Shown piece after piece: positions 35,327-45,178 of a stretch of DNA of 64,000 nt. The position numbers and the translations under genes are program-made. The notes below the pieces were generated by a model. The model was not told the origin of the DNA. It worked only from the letters and a program-made list of their open reading frames with translations, and made no database searches. Each line of letters begins with the position of its first letter. Position 1 is the stretch's first letter. Source of the DNA: Meridianimaribacter flavus (GTDB lineage Bacteria; Bacteroidota; Bacteroidia; Flavobacteriales; Flavobacteriaceae); contig NZ_SOQZ01000002.1 in assembly GCF_004366715.1 (NCBI RefSeq), forward strand, positions 1-64,000, written 5' to 3'.

Positions 35327-38092
35327 TTATAATTGTTGGTCACGTTGTTTACGCTTATCGTATTTAAGGTCTTTAAGCAAGCTAGATTTTATTCCAATAA
35401 AGAAATTCCATGAACTTCTGGTGCTAAAAGGAATCCAGCTAAAGTTCATTCGCCAACTCAATAAATCTCTTTCAAATCGTAATTGCGTATAAGTAAATCC
35501 GTTGTTTTTAAAATCATAACCAGACGACGCACCAACGGTCCATCTAGGAGAAATTTCTACATCACCAGAAAACATTAACGAGTGTGATGATATTTCGTTT
35601 TGTCTAGCAGAGTTGGAGTAATTTACAGCGTAGGCTAAACGCAAGTTCCAAGGAATGACATAGTTGTATAATTCGCTTGGTTTTTCTTCTCTGTCATCTC
35701 TATCATCATCAGTTAAACGTTGGTCTGCAAAATCTTCGGGTTTACCAAAAAGGTCATCGGCACGACCACCACTTCTTATGGACTCTTGTATAGCTCTATC
35801 GTTTGAATTATCGTCATCACTTTTTCCTGAAAAACTCTTGTTTGAAAGGCTATAACTCATGTTTATACTTGCTGAAGTTAACCTAAACAGACTTCCTCCA
35901 TTATTAATATTGAGCTTATCTATTCGTTGATTGTTATTGTTTAAGGCATAAGGATCAAGTGTTGCTCCAAAGTTAATACTCATTTTATTATCGAATATTT
36001 GAGTACCACCAGACATACGTACAGGACTTAATTTAATAGAGTCTGCAGCAAAATTATATGACGTAGAAAAATTAAGGTTGTTAAGTAGTATGATTTTTTT
36101 AGGTTCTGTTTTGGTTGAATCCCTATCTCTTACTTTTGCTTCAATATTGTTGGAAAGTGATATTCCCATTGAGCTTGCGTAGTTTTTATTAGGAGATCCA
36201 AAAATAGATTGTTCAAATCTGCTATATTCTACTTCTCTAGATGTGGTTCCATCTGCATCAACAATTTCATAAGTGTCATAATATTGATCAAAAGCAGGAT
36301 TAATACTATAACTTATTGATGGTCGCATAACATGTCGTATCGCCTGAATTTTAGTGTCCTTTCCTTCTTTGGTAAAATCGTACATACCATAAATAGTAGT
36401 ACCAATACTTGTGCTAAAATTATAAGTCCTAAAACTATCAAAGGTGTTTTTTTGAATAGTTACTTCTTCCTCAAGAGCTGCATCGTAGTATTTTCTAACA
36501 GTATTAAAGGTCCAGTTTTCTTCAAAATTTGTGCTGGCACTCATACTAAAGTATTTAAACACTTTAAAGTTTGTGGTTAACGGAATACTGTGTTGTACAC
36601 CCATTTTGGCATCATCAAACATTTCTTTTTTAAAGAACAACGAATCGGTAGTTTGAATTCTGTTTTCAGCTCTTACATTATACTGAAAGTTGATGTTATC
36701 TATAATTCCTTTTTTAGTTCCAACTTTAGGTTCAAAAGGATAAATTCTACTCACACTACCTTGAAACGTAGGTAATGTCATGTTGATTTGCTGAGTGTTG
36801 GTGTTTTGCGAGTGTGTCGCAGTCATATTCAAATTTACTTGTGGCTCGCCTTGAAAAGATTTTGAATATGAAATAGAGGATGATAATGTGTTATTTAAAA
36901 AGTTAGACGAGTTTAACTGATTAATAGACTGCTGATAATATCTACTACTACCTAAGTTTACAGAAGCCGAAAAACGCGAACTTGGGCTAGATTTTCCATC
37001 TTGTGAGTGTGACCATCTTATATTGTAAACCGAAGTTTTTGAATAATCAGGGAATCCTCGTTCGCTACTAATTAGGTTTTCATACCTAAAACTCAAGTTA
37101 CCTCTAAACTTGTAGCGCAACGCATAGTTAGATTCTATTCGCATTCCGTAACTACCATTAGTGTAATAATCTCCTAAAACTGCTAAATCAACATAATCAT
37201 TAATAGCAAAATAGTAACCACCATTTTGTACAAAATACCCTCTGTCATTCTGTTCTCCAAACGAAGGAAAAATAACACCAGACGTTTGTTTCTTAGTCAT
37301 TGGGAAGTAAGCAAAAGGCAAACCAATAGGTAGTGGCACATCATAAATAAACATGTTGGTAAGACCTGTTACCACTTTTTTACCAGGTACAATTTTAGCT
37401 TTACGCATTAAAAAGTAATATTCAGGGTCGTCAAGATTTTCTGAAGTGGTAAACTTACCGCGTCTTATAAAATATACTGAGTCGTTTTCCTTTTTAGTTA
37501 AGTCAGCAATAATAGTTCCTCCGCTTTGTTCAGTCTTGGAATTAAATATTAATGCTTTTTTAGAATCGGTATTAAAGATAATAGAATCAGGTTCTACAAC
37601 ATTTTGACCTTGTTTAAACACAGGAGCTTGACTATATCCTGTAGAATCTTTTAATCGGCCTGCATACACTAGATTTTTATTGTAGTCAATTACAATAACT
37701 CCAGCTTTTATTTCCATATCTTCATAATACACTTCTGCTTGATTATAGAGATATATTTTGTTTTCCTTTTGGTTTATAGATACGTAGTCTTTGGCTTTAT
37801 AGTTAACCTTACCGGATAAAAACTCCTTTTTCTTAGGAATACTATCAGAAGTAATGGAGTCGTTTTCTTTTAAATTTAAAGGTTGACTAAATAAAGAGTC
37901 CGATACTAGCGACAAAGTATCTCTTTCAGTTTTTGGAGTAATGGGTTCGGTAGATTTTGGTAAATCTTGAGAAAAGCCCAAAGTGTTAATAAACACTGTA
38001 AAACTTAGGGTAAAAAGTATTTGAAAGATGTTTGTACGCAATGCTTTTAAATGTATTTTTGTAAAAGTATGGCTCGGTTTTTGAATTGCCAA
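35327..38092 (-). CDS. lptD: LPS-assembly protein LptD (putative, Bacteroidota type)
   Basis: The 921-residue outer-membrane protein inserts lipopolysaccharide into the outer leaflet. A signal peptide is visible (FQILFTLSFTVFINTLGFSQ at ~23-42). An N-terminal OstA/LptA-like beta-taco (VNYKAKDYVSINQKENKIYL, YNQAEVYYEDMEIKAGVIVIDY-type strands) spans ~90-210. A large beta-barrel with alternating aromatic residues follows to the C-terminus. The start is TTG at 38092, since no ATG precedes the signal peptide in frame. The cysteines used for disulfide maturation in E. coli LptD are not evident. Its divergent neighbour is an amidase, so envelope genes cluster here. Confidence 0.9.
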   Translation of the reverse strand: MAIQKPSHTFTKIHLKALRTNIFQILFTLSFTVFINTLGFSQDLPKSTEPITPKTERDTLSLVSDSLFSQPLNLKENDSITSDSIPKKKEFLSGKVNYKAKDYVSINQKENKIYLYNQAEVYYEDMEIKAGVIVIDYNKNLVYAGRLKDSTGYSQAPVFKQGQNVVEPDSIIFNTDSKKALIFNSKTEQSGGTIIADLTKKENDSVYFIRRGKFTTSENLDDPEYYFLMRKAKIVPGKKVVTGLTNMFIYDVPLPIGLPFAYFPMTKKQTSGVIFPSFGEQNDRGYFVQNGGYYFAINDYVDLAVLGDYYTNGSYGMRIESNYALRYKFRGNLSFRYENLISSERGFPDYSKTSVYNIRWSHSQDGKSSPSSRFSASVNLGSSRYYQQSINQLNSSNFLNNTLSSSISYSKSFQGEPQVNLNMTATHSQNTNTQQINMTLPTFQGSVSRIYPFEPKVGTKKGIIDNINFQYNVRAENRIQTTDSLFFKKEMFDDAKMGVQHSIPLTTNFKVFKYFSMSASTNFEENWTFNTVRKYYDAALEEEVTIQKNTFDSFRTYNFSTSIGTTIYGMYDFTKEGKDTKIQAIRHVMRPSISYSINPAFDQYYDTYEIVDADGTTSREVEYSRFEQSIFGSPNKNYASSMGISLSNNIEAKVRDRDSTKTEPKKIILLNNLNFSTSYNFAADSIKLSPVRMSGGTQIFDNKMSINFGATLDPYALNNNNQRIDKLNINNGGSLFRLTSASINMSYSLSNKSFSGKSDDDNSNDRAIQESIRSGGRADDLFGKPEDFADQRLTDDDRDDREEKPSELYNYVIPWNLRLAYAVNYSNSARQNEISSHSLMFSGDVEISPRWTVGASSGYDFKNNGFTYTQLRFERDLLSWRMNFSWIPFSTRSSWNFFIGIKSSLLKDLKYDKRKQRDQQL

Positions 38093-38180
38093 AATTACAT
38101 ATATTTTTTTGTGATTACAGTTAATTCGACCAAAATTTAAAAATTAAAATAAACCAAGTTAGTCAGCCGTTTAAACACAT

Positions 38181-39302
38181 ATGAGAACGTACATATTTTC
38201 CATAATCGTATTATTTATAGTTTATTTAACACCTGCACACGCATTTCAAAAGGATAAAGACCATTTTGTAGTGGTTTTAGATGCTGGTCATGGTGGTCAT
38301 GATCCTGGTAATTTAGGAAGTGGTTATAAAGAAAAAGATATCGCTTTAAAAATTGCTTTAGAAGTAGGTAAGGAGTTATCAAAACATAAAGACATAAAAG
38401 TAATTTATACACGTAAAACAGATGTTTTTATTGAGCTTCGTGAACGTGCAGCCATTGCTAATAGAGCAGATGCCGATTTGTTTGTGTCTATTCACTGTAA
38501 TGCACATCACTCTAGTGCAAATGGCACCGAAACGTTTGTTTTAGGAGCAGCAAATACGCAACGAAACTTTGAAATTGCTAAAAAAGAAAACGAAGTAATT
38601 TTCTTAGAAGCTAACTATGAAATACACTACGAAGGGTTTAACCCTAATTCTCCTGAGTCATCAATAGGCTTGGGTGTAATACAAGAAGTATATACTGAAA
38701 ACAGTATTAAATTAGCAAGACTTATTGAAGATAATTTTTCTGGGAAATTGTCACGAAAAAGTAGAGGCGTAAAGCAAGCTAGTCTTTGGGTGTTACACAA
38801 CACCTATATGCCAAGTGTGTTAATTGAAGTTGGTTTTTTAACCTATAAACCTGAAGGAAAGTTTTTAAATTCCTCTAGTGGTCAAACATCAATGGCTATA
38901 GGTATTAGAGATGCTATTTTAAGTTATAAAGATGAATTATCATTAAATGTAGGTGAAAGTATTTTTTCTGATAAATTACCAGATAAACTACCACCTATAG
39001 AAAACGAAACCATACCAGAGACTAAAGAAGTCTTCCCAAATATTGTGTTTAAAGTTCAAATAGCAGCAAGTTCTAGACAACTAGAGCCTAAACCTTACAA
39101 CTTTAAGGGACTAGATAATATCTCTAGAAAAAAGGAAGATGGCTTGTATAAATATTATTACGGTTATACTTCAGATTATAACGAAGTGCAAAGACTTCAA
39201 AATGAAGCTAAAGCTAAAGGCTATACTACCTGCTTTATAGTAGCTTATAGAGACGGAAACAAAATAGATGTTTCAGAAGCTATTAAAAGTACCTCTAATT
39301 AG
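38181..39302 (+). CDS. N-acetylmuramoyl-L-alanine amidase with SPOR-like C-terminus
   Basis: The 373-residue exported enzyme cleaves the amide bond between MurNAc and L-Ala in peptidoglycan. It has a signal peptide (~1-21). The Amidase_3 domain (~28-235) has VVVLDAGHGGHDPG with the first Zn His, a REL-RA-IAN region, and SIHCNAHH; the later Glu of LIEVGFL is the catalytic Glu. The C-terminal ~75 residues (FKVQIAASS ... YYYGYTSDYNEVQRLQNEAK) look like a SPOR domain that binds denuded septal glycan. Gene order with MlaD and Fe-S genes downstream is typical in Flavobacteriaceae. mlaD-like follows after 53 bp. Confidence 0.93.
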   Translation: MRTYIFSIIVLFIVYLTPAHAFQKDKDHFVVVLDAGHGGHDPGNLGSGYKEKDIALKIALEVGKELSKHKDIKVIYTRKTDVFIELRERAAIANRADADLFVSIHCNAHHSSANGTETFVLGAANTQRNFEIAKKENEVIFLEANYEIHYEGFNPNSPESSIGLGVIQEVYTENSIKLARLIEDNFSGKLSRKSRGVKQASLWVLHNTYMPSVLIEVGFLTYKPEGKFLNSSSGQTSMAIGIRDAILSYKDELSLNVGESIFSDKLPDKLPPIENETIPETKEVFPNIVFKVQIAASSRQLEPKPYNFKGLDNISRKKEDGLYKYYYGYTSDYNEVQRLQNEAKAKGYTTCFIVAYRDGNKIDVSEAIKSTSN

Positions 39303-39355
39303 AAACATTCTTTATATATTTATCATTAATTTTGTGTAACCAAACACACTGAACA

Positions 39356-40306
39356 TTGAAAATATCAAGAGAAGTTAAAACAGCTATACTGGTCATATCA
39401 GGAATTGTTCTGTTTATTTATTTATTCAATTACTTAAAAGGTGAAAATCTTTTAGATTCTTCAAGAACCTATTATACTGTTTATGATAATGTTGAAGGAC
39501 TTGCACCTTCTACGCCTGTAACCATTAATGGCTTTAGTGTAGGTAAGGTTCAAGATATCTCTTTTACTGATGATGGATCAGGAAAATTATTGGTAAAATT
39601 ACTTGTTGACAATGATTTTAAATTTTCTAAAAATAGTAAAGCTCAACTATACGATTTAGGTTTAATAGGAGGAAAAGGAGTAGCAATTATACCAGCGTTT
39701 GATAATGCCGAAATAGCAAAAAGTGGTTCGTATTTAGAGTCTAGTGTTAAAGGTGGTTTATCTGAATTGGTTAATCAGCGTTTAACTCCTTTACAAGAGA
39801 AAATTGAAACTATGATGGTGAGTGCAGATTCGTTACTGTCTAATTTAAATGATGTGTTTGATGAAGAAGCTAAAGCAAATTTAAGAGGTAGTATTGCTGG
39901 TTTAAACCAAACCATTTCTTCTTTCAAAAGCACGTCTGAAACCATAAACAAATTATTAAAAGACAATCAAGAAAGTTTAAACAGTACGTTAGCCAATGCT
40001 GAAAACTTAACCAATAACTTGTCAAAAATAACCGATTCAGTTGCCGATGCCAATTTAGGTGCAACCTTAAAGAATTTACAACAAACCGTTAACGGACTCA
40101 ATAGCGTGTTGGCTAGTATAGATAATGGTGAAGGTACTATTGGTAAGTTATTAAAAGACGATGCTTTATATAAAAATTTAGAAGGCGCTTCAAAAGAAAT
40201 GGAGTTATTGCTATTAGATATAAAACTACATCCTGCACGATACAGACGTATTTTATCTAAAAAGGAAATCCCTTACCAAGCACCTACTGAAGAACAAATG
40301 AATTAG
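39356..40306 (+). CDS. MlaD/MCE-domain lipid transport protein
   Basis: The 316-residue protein starts at a TTG codon with MKISREVKTAILVISGIVLF, which matches family N-termini. One transmembrane anchor spans ~9-27. The MCE domain (~37-115: YDNVEGLAPSTPVTINGFSVGKV) is typical of MlaD substrate-binding proteins that carry phospholipids between membranes. A long Asn/Ser/Leu-rich helical region (~140-280) follows. The protein is probably periplasmic and hexameric. No MlaE/MlaF permease or ATPase is adjacent. It lies between the amidase and the Fe-S protein gene (12 bp). Confidence 0.92.
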   Translation: MKISREVKTAILVISGIVLFIYLFNYLKGENLLDSSRTYYTVYDNVEGLAPSTPVTINGFSVGKVQDISFTDDGSGKLLVKLLVDNDFKFSKNSKAQLYDLGLIGGKGVAIIPAFDNAEIAKSGSYLESSVKGGLSELVNQRLTPLQEKIETMMVSADSLLSNLNDVFDEEAKANLRGSIAGLNQTISSFKSTSETINKLLKDNQESLNSTLANAENLTNNLSKITDSVADANLGATLKNLQQTVNGLNSVLASIDNGEGTIGKLLKDDALYKNLEGASKEMELLLLDIKLHPARYRRILSKKEIPYQAPTEEQMN

Positions 40307-40318
40307 ATTATTTCTACT

Positions 40319-41629
40319 ATGCAATTTATACCAAACATACTTTTTGCTATAGCACTTATTCTTGGAATAGGATTTTTTGCAAAAAATGTCAAAAAACTTA
40401 TTCGTAACATCAAACTAGGACAAGATGTTGATGTAAGCGATAATAAATCACAACGATGGAAAAATATGACCATGATTGCTTTAGGGCAAAGCAAAATGGT
40501 AAAACGTCCAATTGCAGGTGTACTTCACGTTATTGTATATGTAGGCTTTGTAATTATCAATATTGAAGTACTTGAAATAATTATCGACGGACTTTTTGGA
40601 ACGCATCGCCTATTTTCAAAAATGGGAACTTTATATGGTGTTCTTATAGGCACTTTTGAAGTATTAGCAGCATTAGTATTTGTATCAGTTGTAATATTCT
40701 GGGTTAGAAGAAATGTTATTAAACTACAACGTTTCTGGAAATCTGAAATGAAAGGTTGGCCAAAAAATGATGGTAACTTCATTTTATATTTTGAAATGGT
40801 ATTGATGACTTTATTTTTAGTTATGAATGCTACCGATGTTCATTTTCAAGATATGAATTCAGGTAATGTGATTAGTCAATACATAGCGCCTTTGTTTTCT
40901 GGATTAGCAGAATCTACATTGCATATTATAGAGCGTAGTGCTTGGTGGCTGCATATTTTAGGAATTTTAGTGTTCCTTAATTACTTATACTATTCAAAGC
41001 ATTTACATATTTTACTTGCATTTCCAAACACTTACTACGGAAAAGTAAATCCAAAAGGACAATTAAACAACTTAGAAGCAGTTACTAACGAAGTTAAAAT
41101 GATGATGGACCCAAATGCAGATCCATTTGCAGCACCTGAAGAAGGCGCAGAAGACGAGGTTCCTGCAAAGTTCGGTGCTAGTGATGTGCAAGATTTAAAC
41201 TGGGTACAACTACTTAATGCTTATACATGTACTGAGTGTGGTAGATGTACAAGCGAATGTCCTGCTAACCAAACAGGAAAAAAATTATCGCCTCGTAAAA
41301 TCATGATGGATACTCGTGATCGATTAGAAGAAGTTGGTAAAAATATCGATGCTAATGGAGGTGAATTTAAAGATGATGGAAAACAACTCTTAGGAGATTA
41401 TATCTCTACCGAAGAACTTTGGGCATGTACAACTTGTAATGCATGTACAGAAGCGTGTCCTGTAAGTATCGATCCATTATCAATTATTATAGAAATGAGA
41501 CGTTATTTAGTAATGGAACAAAGTGCTGCTCCAATGGAGCTTAATAATATGATGACCAATATTGAAAACAATGGAGCACCTTGGCCATATAACCAAATGG
41601 ACCGTTTAAATTGGGCTAACGAAGAATAA
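40319..41629 (+). CDS. Membrane-bound [4Fe-4S] heterodisulfide reductase-like protein
   Basis: The 436-residue protein has about five N-terminal transmembrane helices (~3-24, 64-90, 104-130, 155-175, 205-232) resembling a HdrE/NarI-type quinone-facing unit. Two ferredoxin motifs follow: CTECGRCTSECPANQ (~301-315) and CTTCNACTEACPVS (~371-384). This fusion with a separate CCG-domain subunit (next gene, 9 bp away) resembles HdrD/E- and GlpC-like systems. It probably passes electrons between an unknown donor and menaquinone. The real donor or acceptor is not known; heterodisulfide is not expected in Bacteroidota. Confidence 0.88.
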   Translation: MQFIPNILFAIALILGIGFFAKNVKKLIRNIKLGQDVDVSDNKSQRWKNMTMIALGQSKMVKRPIAGVLHVIVYVGFVIINIEVLEIIIDGLFGTHRLFSKMGTLYGVLIGTFEVLAALVFVSVVIFWVRRNVIKLQRFWKSEMKGWPKNDGNFILYFEMVLMTLFLVMNATDVHFQDMNSGNVISQYIAPLFSGLAESTLHIIERSAWWLHILGILVFLNYLYYSKHLHILLAFPNTYYGKVNPKGQLNNLEAVTNEVKMMMDPNADPFAAPEEGAEDEVPAKFGASDVQDLNWVQLLNAYTCTECGRCTSECPANQTGKKLSPRKIMMDTRDRLEEVGKNIDANGGEFKDDGKQLLGDYISTEELWACTTCNACTEACPVSIDPLSIIIEMRRYLVMEQSAAPMELNNMMTNIENNGAPWPYNQMDRLNWANEE

Positions 41630-41638
41630 TATTAGGGT

Positions 41639-42433
41639 ATGAGCGAGAAACTAAAAGTGCCTACAATGGCAGAGTATATGGCAGAAGGTAAACAACCAGA
41701 AATTTTATTTTGGGTTGGATCTGCTGGTAGTTATGACGATAGAGCAAAAAAAATATCAAGAGCTTTTGTTAAAGTACTTCACAAAGCCAATGTTGATTTT
41801 GCAGTATTAGGAACCGAAGAAAGCAATACTGGAGACGTAGCTAAACGCGCAGGAAATGAGTTCTTGTTTCAAATGCAGGCAATGACTAACATTGAAATAC
41901 TTAATGCTTACGAAATAAAACGCATAGTAACTGCGTGTCCACATTCATATAACACCTTAAAAAACGAATATCCTCAATTAGGTGGTGTGTACGAAGTATT
42001 ACACCACACTCAATTTATTGAAGAATTGATGAGTTCTGGTCGTTTAAAACTAAAAAGTGACTCTACTTTAAACGGAAAGCGTATTACGTTTCATGACCCT
42101 TGCTATTTAGGAAGAGCTAACGAGGTGTATGAAGCACCTAGAAACCTACTTAAAAGTTTAGGTGTTGATTTAGTAGAAATGAAACGCAACCGAAGTACTG
42201 CTTTATGTTGTGGTGCTGGAGGAGCTCAAATGTTTAAAGAACCTGAAAAAGGTGATAAGGACATTAACGTGCTACGTACTGAAGACGCACTTAAAACAAA
42301 TCCGAGTATAATTGCTACAGGTTGTCCGTATTGTAATACAATGATGACTGATGGTGTTAAAGCTAAAGAACGTGAATCTGATATTAAAGTATTTGATATT
42401 GTTGAAATCATAGCAAATAGCGAGGAGCTTTAA
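41639..42433 (+). CDS. CCG-domain Fe-S reductase subunit (HdrB/LutA-like)
   Basis: The 264-residue cytoplasmic protein has two cysteine-rich CCG blocks. The first is in ACPHSYNTLKNEYPQ and FHDPCYLGRANE (~100-160); the second is ALCCGAGGAQMF with GCPYCNTMMTDG (~195-245). HdrB-type proteins carry a noncubane [4Fe-4S] cluster or handle disulfides. It pairs with the upstream membrane Fe-S protein as one complex. A 161-residue conserved protein gene follows after 17 bp, in the same operon. Confidence 0.88.
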   Translation: MSEKLKVPTMAEYMAEGKQPEILFWVGSAGSYDDRAKKISRAFVKVLHKANVDFAVLGTEESNTGDVAKRAGNEFLFQMQAMTNIEILNAYEIKRIVTACPHSYNTLKNEYPQLGGVYEVLHHTQFIEELMSSGRLKLKSDSTLNGKRITFHDPCYLGRANEVYEAPRNLLKSLGVDLVEMKRNRSTALCCGAGGAQMFKEPEKGDKDINVLRTEDALKTNPSIIATGCPYCNTMMTDGVKAKERESDIKVFDIVEIIANSEEL

Positions 42434-42450
42434 TAAATTAAAACAAAAAA

Positions 42451-42936
42451 ATGCTAGTAGATTTTGATACATTACCAGACGAATCTAGAGTTTGGATATA
42501 CCAAGCCAACCGTTCATTCAATGACGAAGAGCTTGCTCAATTAGAAGAACAATTAAGTCAGTTTATTCAAAACTGGACTGCTCACGGAAGCAATCTTCAA
42601 TCAGGATACAAAATTGTTTATAAACGATTTATAGTAATCGCATTAAACCAAAACTTTAATCAAGCATCAGGATGTAGTATTGATGCTTCAGTGCATTTTA
42701 TTCAGCAATTAGAAAAGCAGTACGATGTAGATTTAATGGATAAAATGAATGTGTCTTACAAACAAGGAGAGTTTATAGCATACAAGCCACTTATGGACTT
42801 TAAAAAGATGGCTAAAGACAAAGCTGTGTCTAAAAACACCATTGTATTTAATAATTTAGTGACTAACATTGCTGAGTTTAAAGACAGTTGGGAAGTACCT
42901 GCAAGCGAGAGTTGGCATAGTCGATTTTTAAATTGA
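42451..42936 (+). CDS. Conserved hypothetical protein of Bacteroidota
   Basis: The 161-residue soluble protein begins VDFDTLPDESRVWIYQANR and continues with an acidic helix (FNDEELAQLEEQLSQFI), WTAHGSNL, and a GCSIDASVHFIQQLE motif. Similar proteins are sometimes labelled ABC transporter ATPase, but no Walker A or signature motif is present, so that name is rejected. The two blocks WTAHG and GCSID suggest a folded enzyme-like domain of unknown role. Its position directly after the CCG reductase subunit suggests a linked function. Confidence 0.75.
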   Translation: MLVDFDTLPDESRVWIYQANRSFNDEELAQLEEQLSQFIQNWTAHGSNLQSGYKIVYKRFIVIALNQNFNQASGCSIDASVHFIQQLEKQYDVDLMDKMNVSYKQGEFIAYKPLMDFKKMAKDKAVSKNTIVFNNLVTNIAEFKDSWEVPASESWHSRFLN

Positions 42937-43027
42937 AAAATTAACCTTGTTTTTACACGCCAAAACTTTTATAATTCAAATAGTTTAGTCATTTTTACTT
43001 CTCTTTTTAACGAGATACATAGTTCAA

Positions 43028-44251
43028 ATGGCAAACGACATCTTTTTACTTAACATTTCAGGACAAGATAAACCAGGTTTAACTTCAGCTTTAACAGGTG
43101 TTTTAGCACAATATGGAGCAAAAGTTTTAGATATTGGTCAAGCTAATATTCATGATACTTTATCCTTAGGTATTTTGTTTGAAATAGGTACAGGTAAAAA
43201 ATCGGCTGCAGTTTTAAAAGACTTACTTTTTAAAGCTTATGAACTTAATATCACTGCTAAGTTTACACCTATTTCTTTAGAAGATTATGAAAGCTGGGTG
43301 AACCTTCAAGGTAAAGACCGTTACATTGTGACTATTCTTGGTGAACGATTAGCAGCAGAACAAATCTCAGAAGTCACCAAAATCATTTCTGATAAAAATT
43401 TAAACATTGACTCTATAAAACGTTTAACAGGGAGAACCTCTTTAGTTAAAGAAGAAGAATATCCAAGAGCATCAATTCAGTTATCAATACGAGGAAAAAT
43501 TGATGATAAGCAAGAGCTAACAGCTAGATTTGTTCAGATTTCAAAAGATTTGGATGTAGATATCGCTTTTCAGGAAGACAATATATTTAGACGCAACAGA
43601 CGCTTGGTGTGCTTTGATATGGACTCTACCTTAATTCAAACTGAAGTTATTGATGAATTAGCAGAACTTGCTGGTGTAGGAGAAGAAGTAAAAGCTATCA
43701 CAGAATCTGCTATGCAAGGTGAAATTGATTTTAATGAAAGCTTTAAAAGACGTATGAAGCTATTAAAGGGACTTCGTGAAGAAGTGCTACAAGACGTTGC
43801 TGAAAGATTACCGATTACAAAAGGCGCAAGACGATTAATTGATACACTACACAACTACGGATTTAAAACAGCAATCCTTTCAGGTGGATTTACATATTTT
43901 GGAGATTACCTTCAAAAAAAGCTAGACATAGACTACGTGTTTGCAAACCAATTGGAAATTAAAGATGGTGTCTTAACAGGTGGTTATCTTGGAGAAATAG
44001 TTGATGGCAATAAAAAAGCTGAATACTTACAGTTATTGGCTAAAAAAGAAGGAATAGATATTAGTCAAACCATTGCTGTTGGTGATGGAGCCAATGATTT
44101 ACCAATGCTAAATCTTGCTGGTTTAGGAATAGCGTTTCACGCTAAACCTAAAGTAAAAAATAATGCACAAAGTTCAATTTCTAGTATTGGTTTGGATGGT
44201 GTATTGTACTTATTGGGTTATCACGACAGACATATTGACTTGTTGGATTAG
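43028..44251 (+). CDS. serB: Phosphoserine phosphatase with N-terminal ACT domains
   Basis: The 407-residue enzyme releases serine from phosphoserine, the last step of serine biosynthesis. Two ACT domains (~1-175; first starts FLLNISGQDKPGLTSALTG) probably sense serine. The HAD domain has the nucleophile Asp197 in CFDMDSTLIQTEVIDEL, a motif II Ser in LSGGFTYF and motif IV GDGANDLPMLNLAG. The length and architecture match mycobacterial SerB2-like enzymes. It has no operon partner except the following CDF gene, 18 bp downstream. Confidence 0.95.
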   Translation: MANDIFLLNISGQDKPGLTSALTGVLAQYGAKVLDIGQANIHDTLSLGILFEIGTGKKSAAVLKDLLFKAYELNITAKFTPISLEDYESWVNLQGKDRYIVTILGERLAAEQISEVTKIISDKNLNIDSIKRLTGRTSLVKEEEYPRASIQLSIRGKIDDKQELTARFVQISKDLDVDIAFQEDNIFRRNRRLVCFDMDSTLIQTEVIDELAELAGVGEEVKAITESAMQGEIDFNESFKRRMKLLKGLREEVLQDVAERLPITKGARRLIDTLHNYGFKTAILSGGFTYFGDYLQKKLDIDYVFANQLEIKDGVLTGGYLGEIVDGNKKAEYLQLLAKKEGIDISQTIAVGDGANDLPMLNLAGLGIAFHAKPKVKNNAQSSISSIGLDGVLYLLGYHDRHIDLLD

Positions 44252-44269
44252 AAGAATAATAAAAGTAAA

Positions 44270-45064
44270 ATGAAAAAAACAGTATTTGAAATTACCAAAA
44301 TGGATTGTCCATCAGAGGAAAATCTCATTAGAATGAAATTAGATGGTATTTCAAGTATTGCAAATTTAGACTTTGATATTCCGAATAGAAGGCTTTCTGT
44401 ATTTCATACAGAAGAAATTAATCTAATCGAAAAATCTATTGCTGAGCTTAATTTAGGAGCAAAGAAAATTTCAACAATTACTACTAGTCAAACCACATTC
44501 AAGGAAAACAAAAACCAAAGAAAAGTACTTTGGTCAGTACTAGTAATCAATTTTGTCTTTTTTGTTGTAGAAATGACTACAGGCTTGATTTCGAAATCTA
44601 TGGGACTAGTAGCTGATAGCTTAGATATGCTTGCAGATAGTTTTGTGTATGGTATAAGCTTATTTGCAGTTGGAGGCTCAATGACAAAGAAAAAGAGTAT
44701 AGCTAAACTTTCTGGTTATTTTCAAATTACACTTGCAATAATTGGTTTTGTAGAGGTTTTAAGACGTTTTTTTGGAGCAGAAAATCTTCCTAATTTCACA
44801 ACAATGATTTATGTGTCAATTCTTGCATTGATAGCCAATGGTATTTGCCTATATATTTTACAAAGGTCCAAGAGCAAAGAAGAGGCACATATGAAAGCAA
44901 GTATGATTTTCACTTCAAATGATATAATAATTAATTTAGGTGTTATTGTAGCTGGAATTCTAGTTAATTGGTTGAATTCTGGTAAACCAGATTTAATTAT
45001 CGGTTCGGTTGTTTTTATATTAGTAGTTCAAGGTGCTTTTAGAATTTTAAAATTAAGCAAGTAG
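44270..45064 (+). CDS. CDF-like cation transporter with HMA-like N-terminus
   Basis: The 264-residue membrane protein starts with a ~70-residue ferredoxin-fold-like domain containing ITKMDCPSEE, a CxxE variant of the heavy-metal-associated site. The membrane part (~85-264) has about six helices. It carries the CDF signature region LVADSLDMLADSFVYG with the two metal-binding Asp positions. The usual cytoplasmic C-terminal CDF domain is absent. Zn2+, Co2+ or Fe2+ efflux is likely; the metal is not predictable. It lies 18 bp after serB. Confidence 0.85.
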   Translation: MKKTVFEITKMDCPSEENLIRMKLDGISSIANLDFDIPNRRLSVFHTEEINLIEKSIAELNLGAKKISTITTSQTTFKENKNQRKVLWSVLVINFVFFVVEMTTGLISKSMGLVADSLDMLADSFVYGISLFAVGGSMTKKKSIAKLSGYFQITLAIIGFVEVLRRFFGAENLPNFTTMIYVSILALIANGICLYILQRSKSKEEAHMKASMIFTSNDIIINLGVIVAGILVNWLNSGKPDLIIGSVVFILVVQGAFRILKLSK

Positions 45065-45178
45065 ATAATATATTGTTAATTATCTTCTTTATAAATCTAT
45101 CTTAAAGTCCTTCAAACTTCTTTGTAAAAATGGTATTTTGGCATAGTTTTTAATTCATTATACCAAAAACTTTAATGT

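Noticed and set aside
42451-42936. ABC transporter ATPase
   Set aside because: No Walker A, Walker B or ABC signature motif is present in 161 residues; the name would be a carried-over misannotation.
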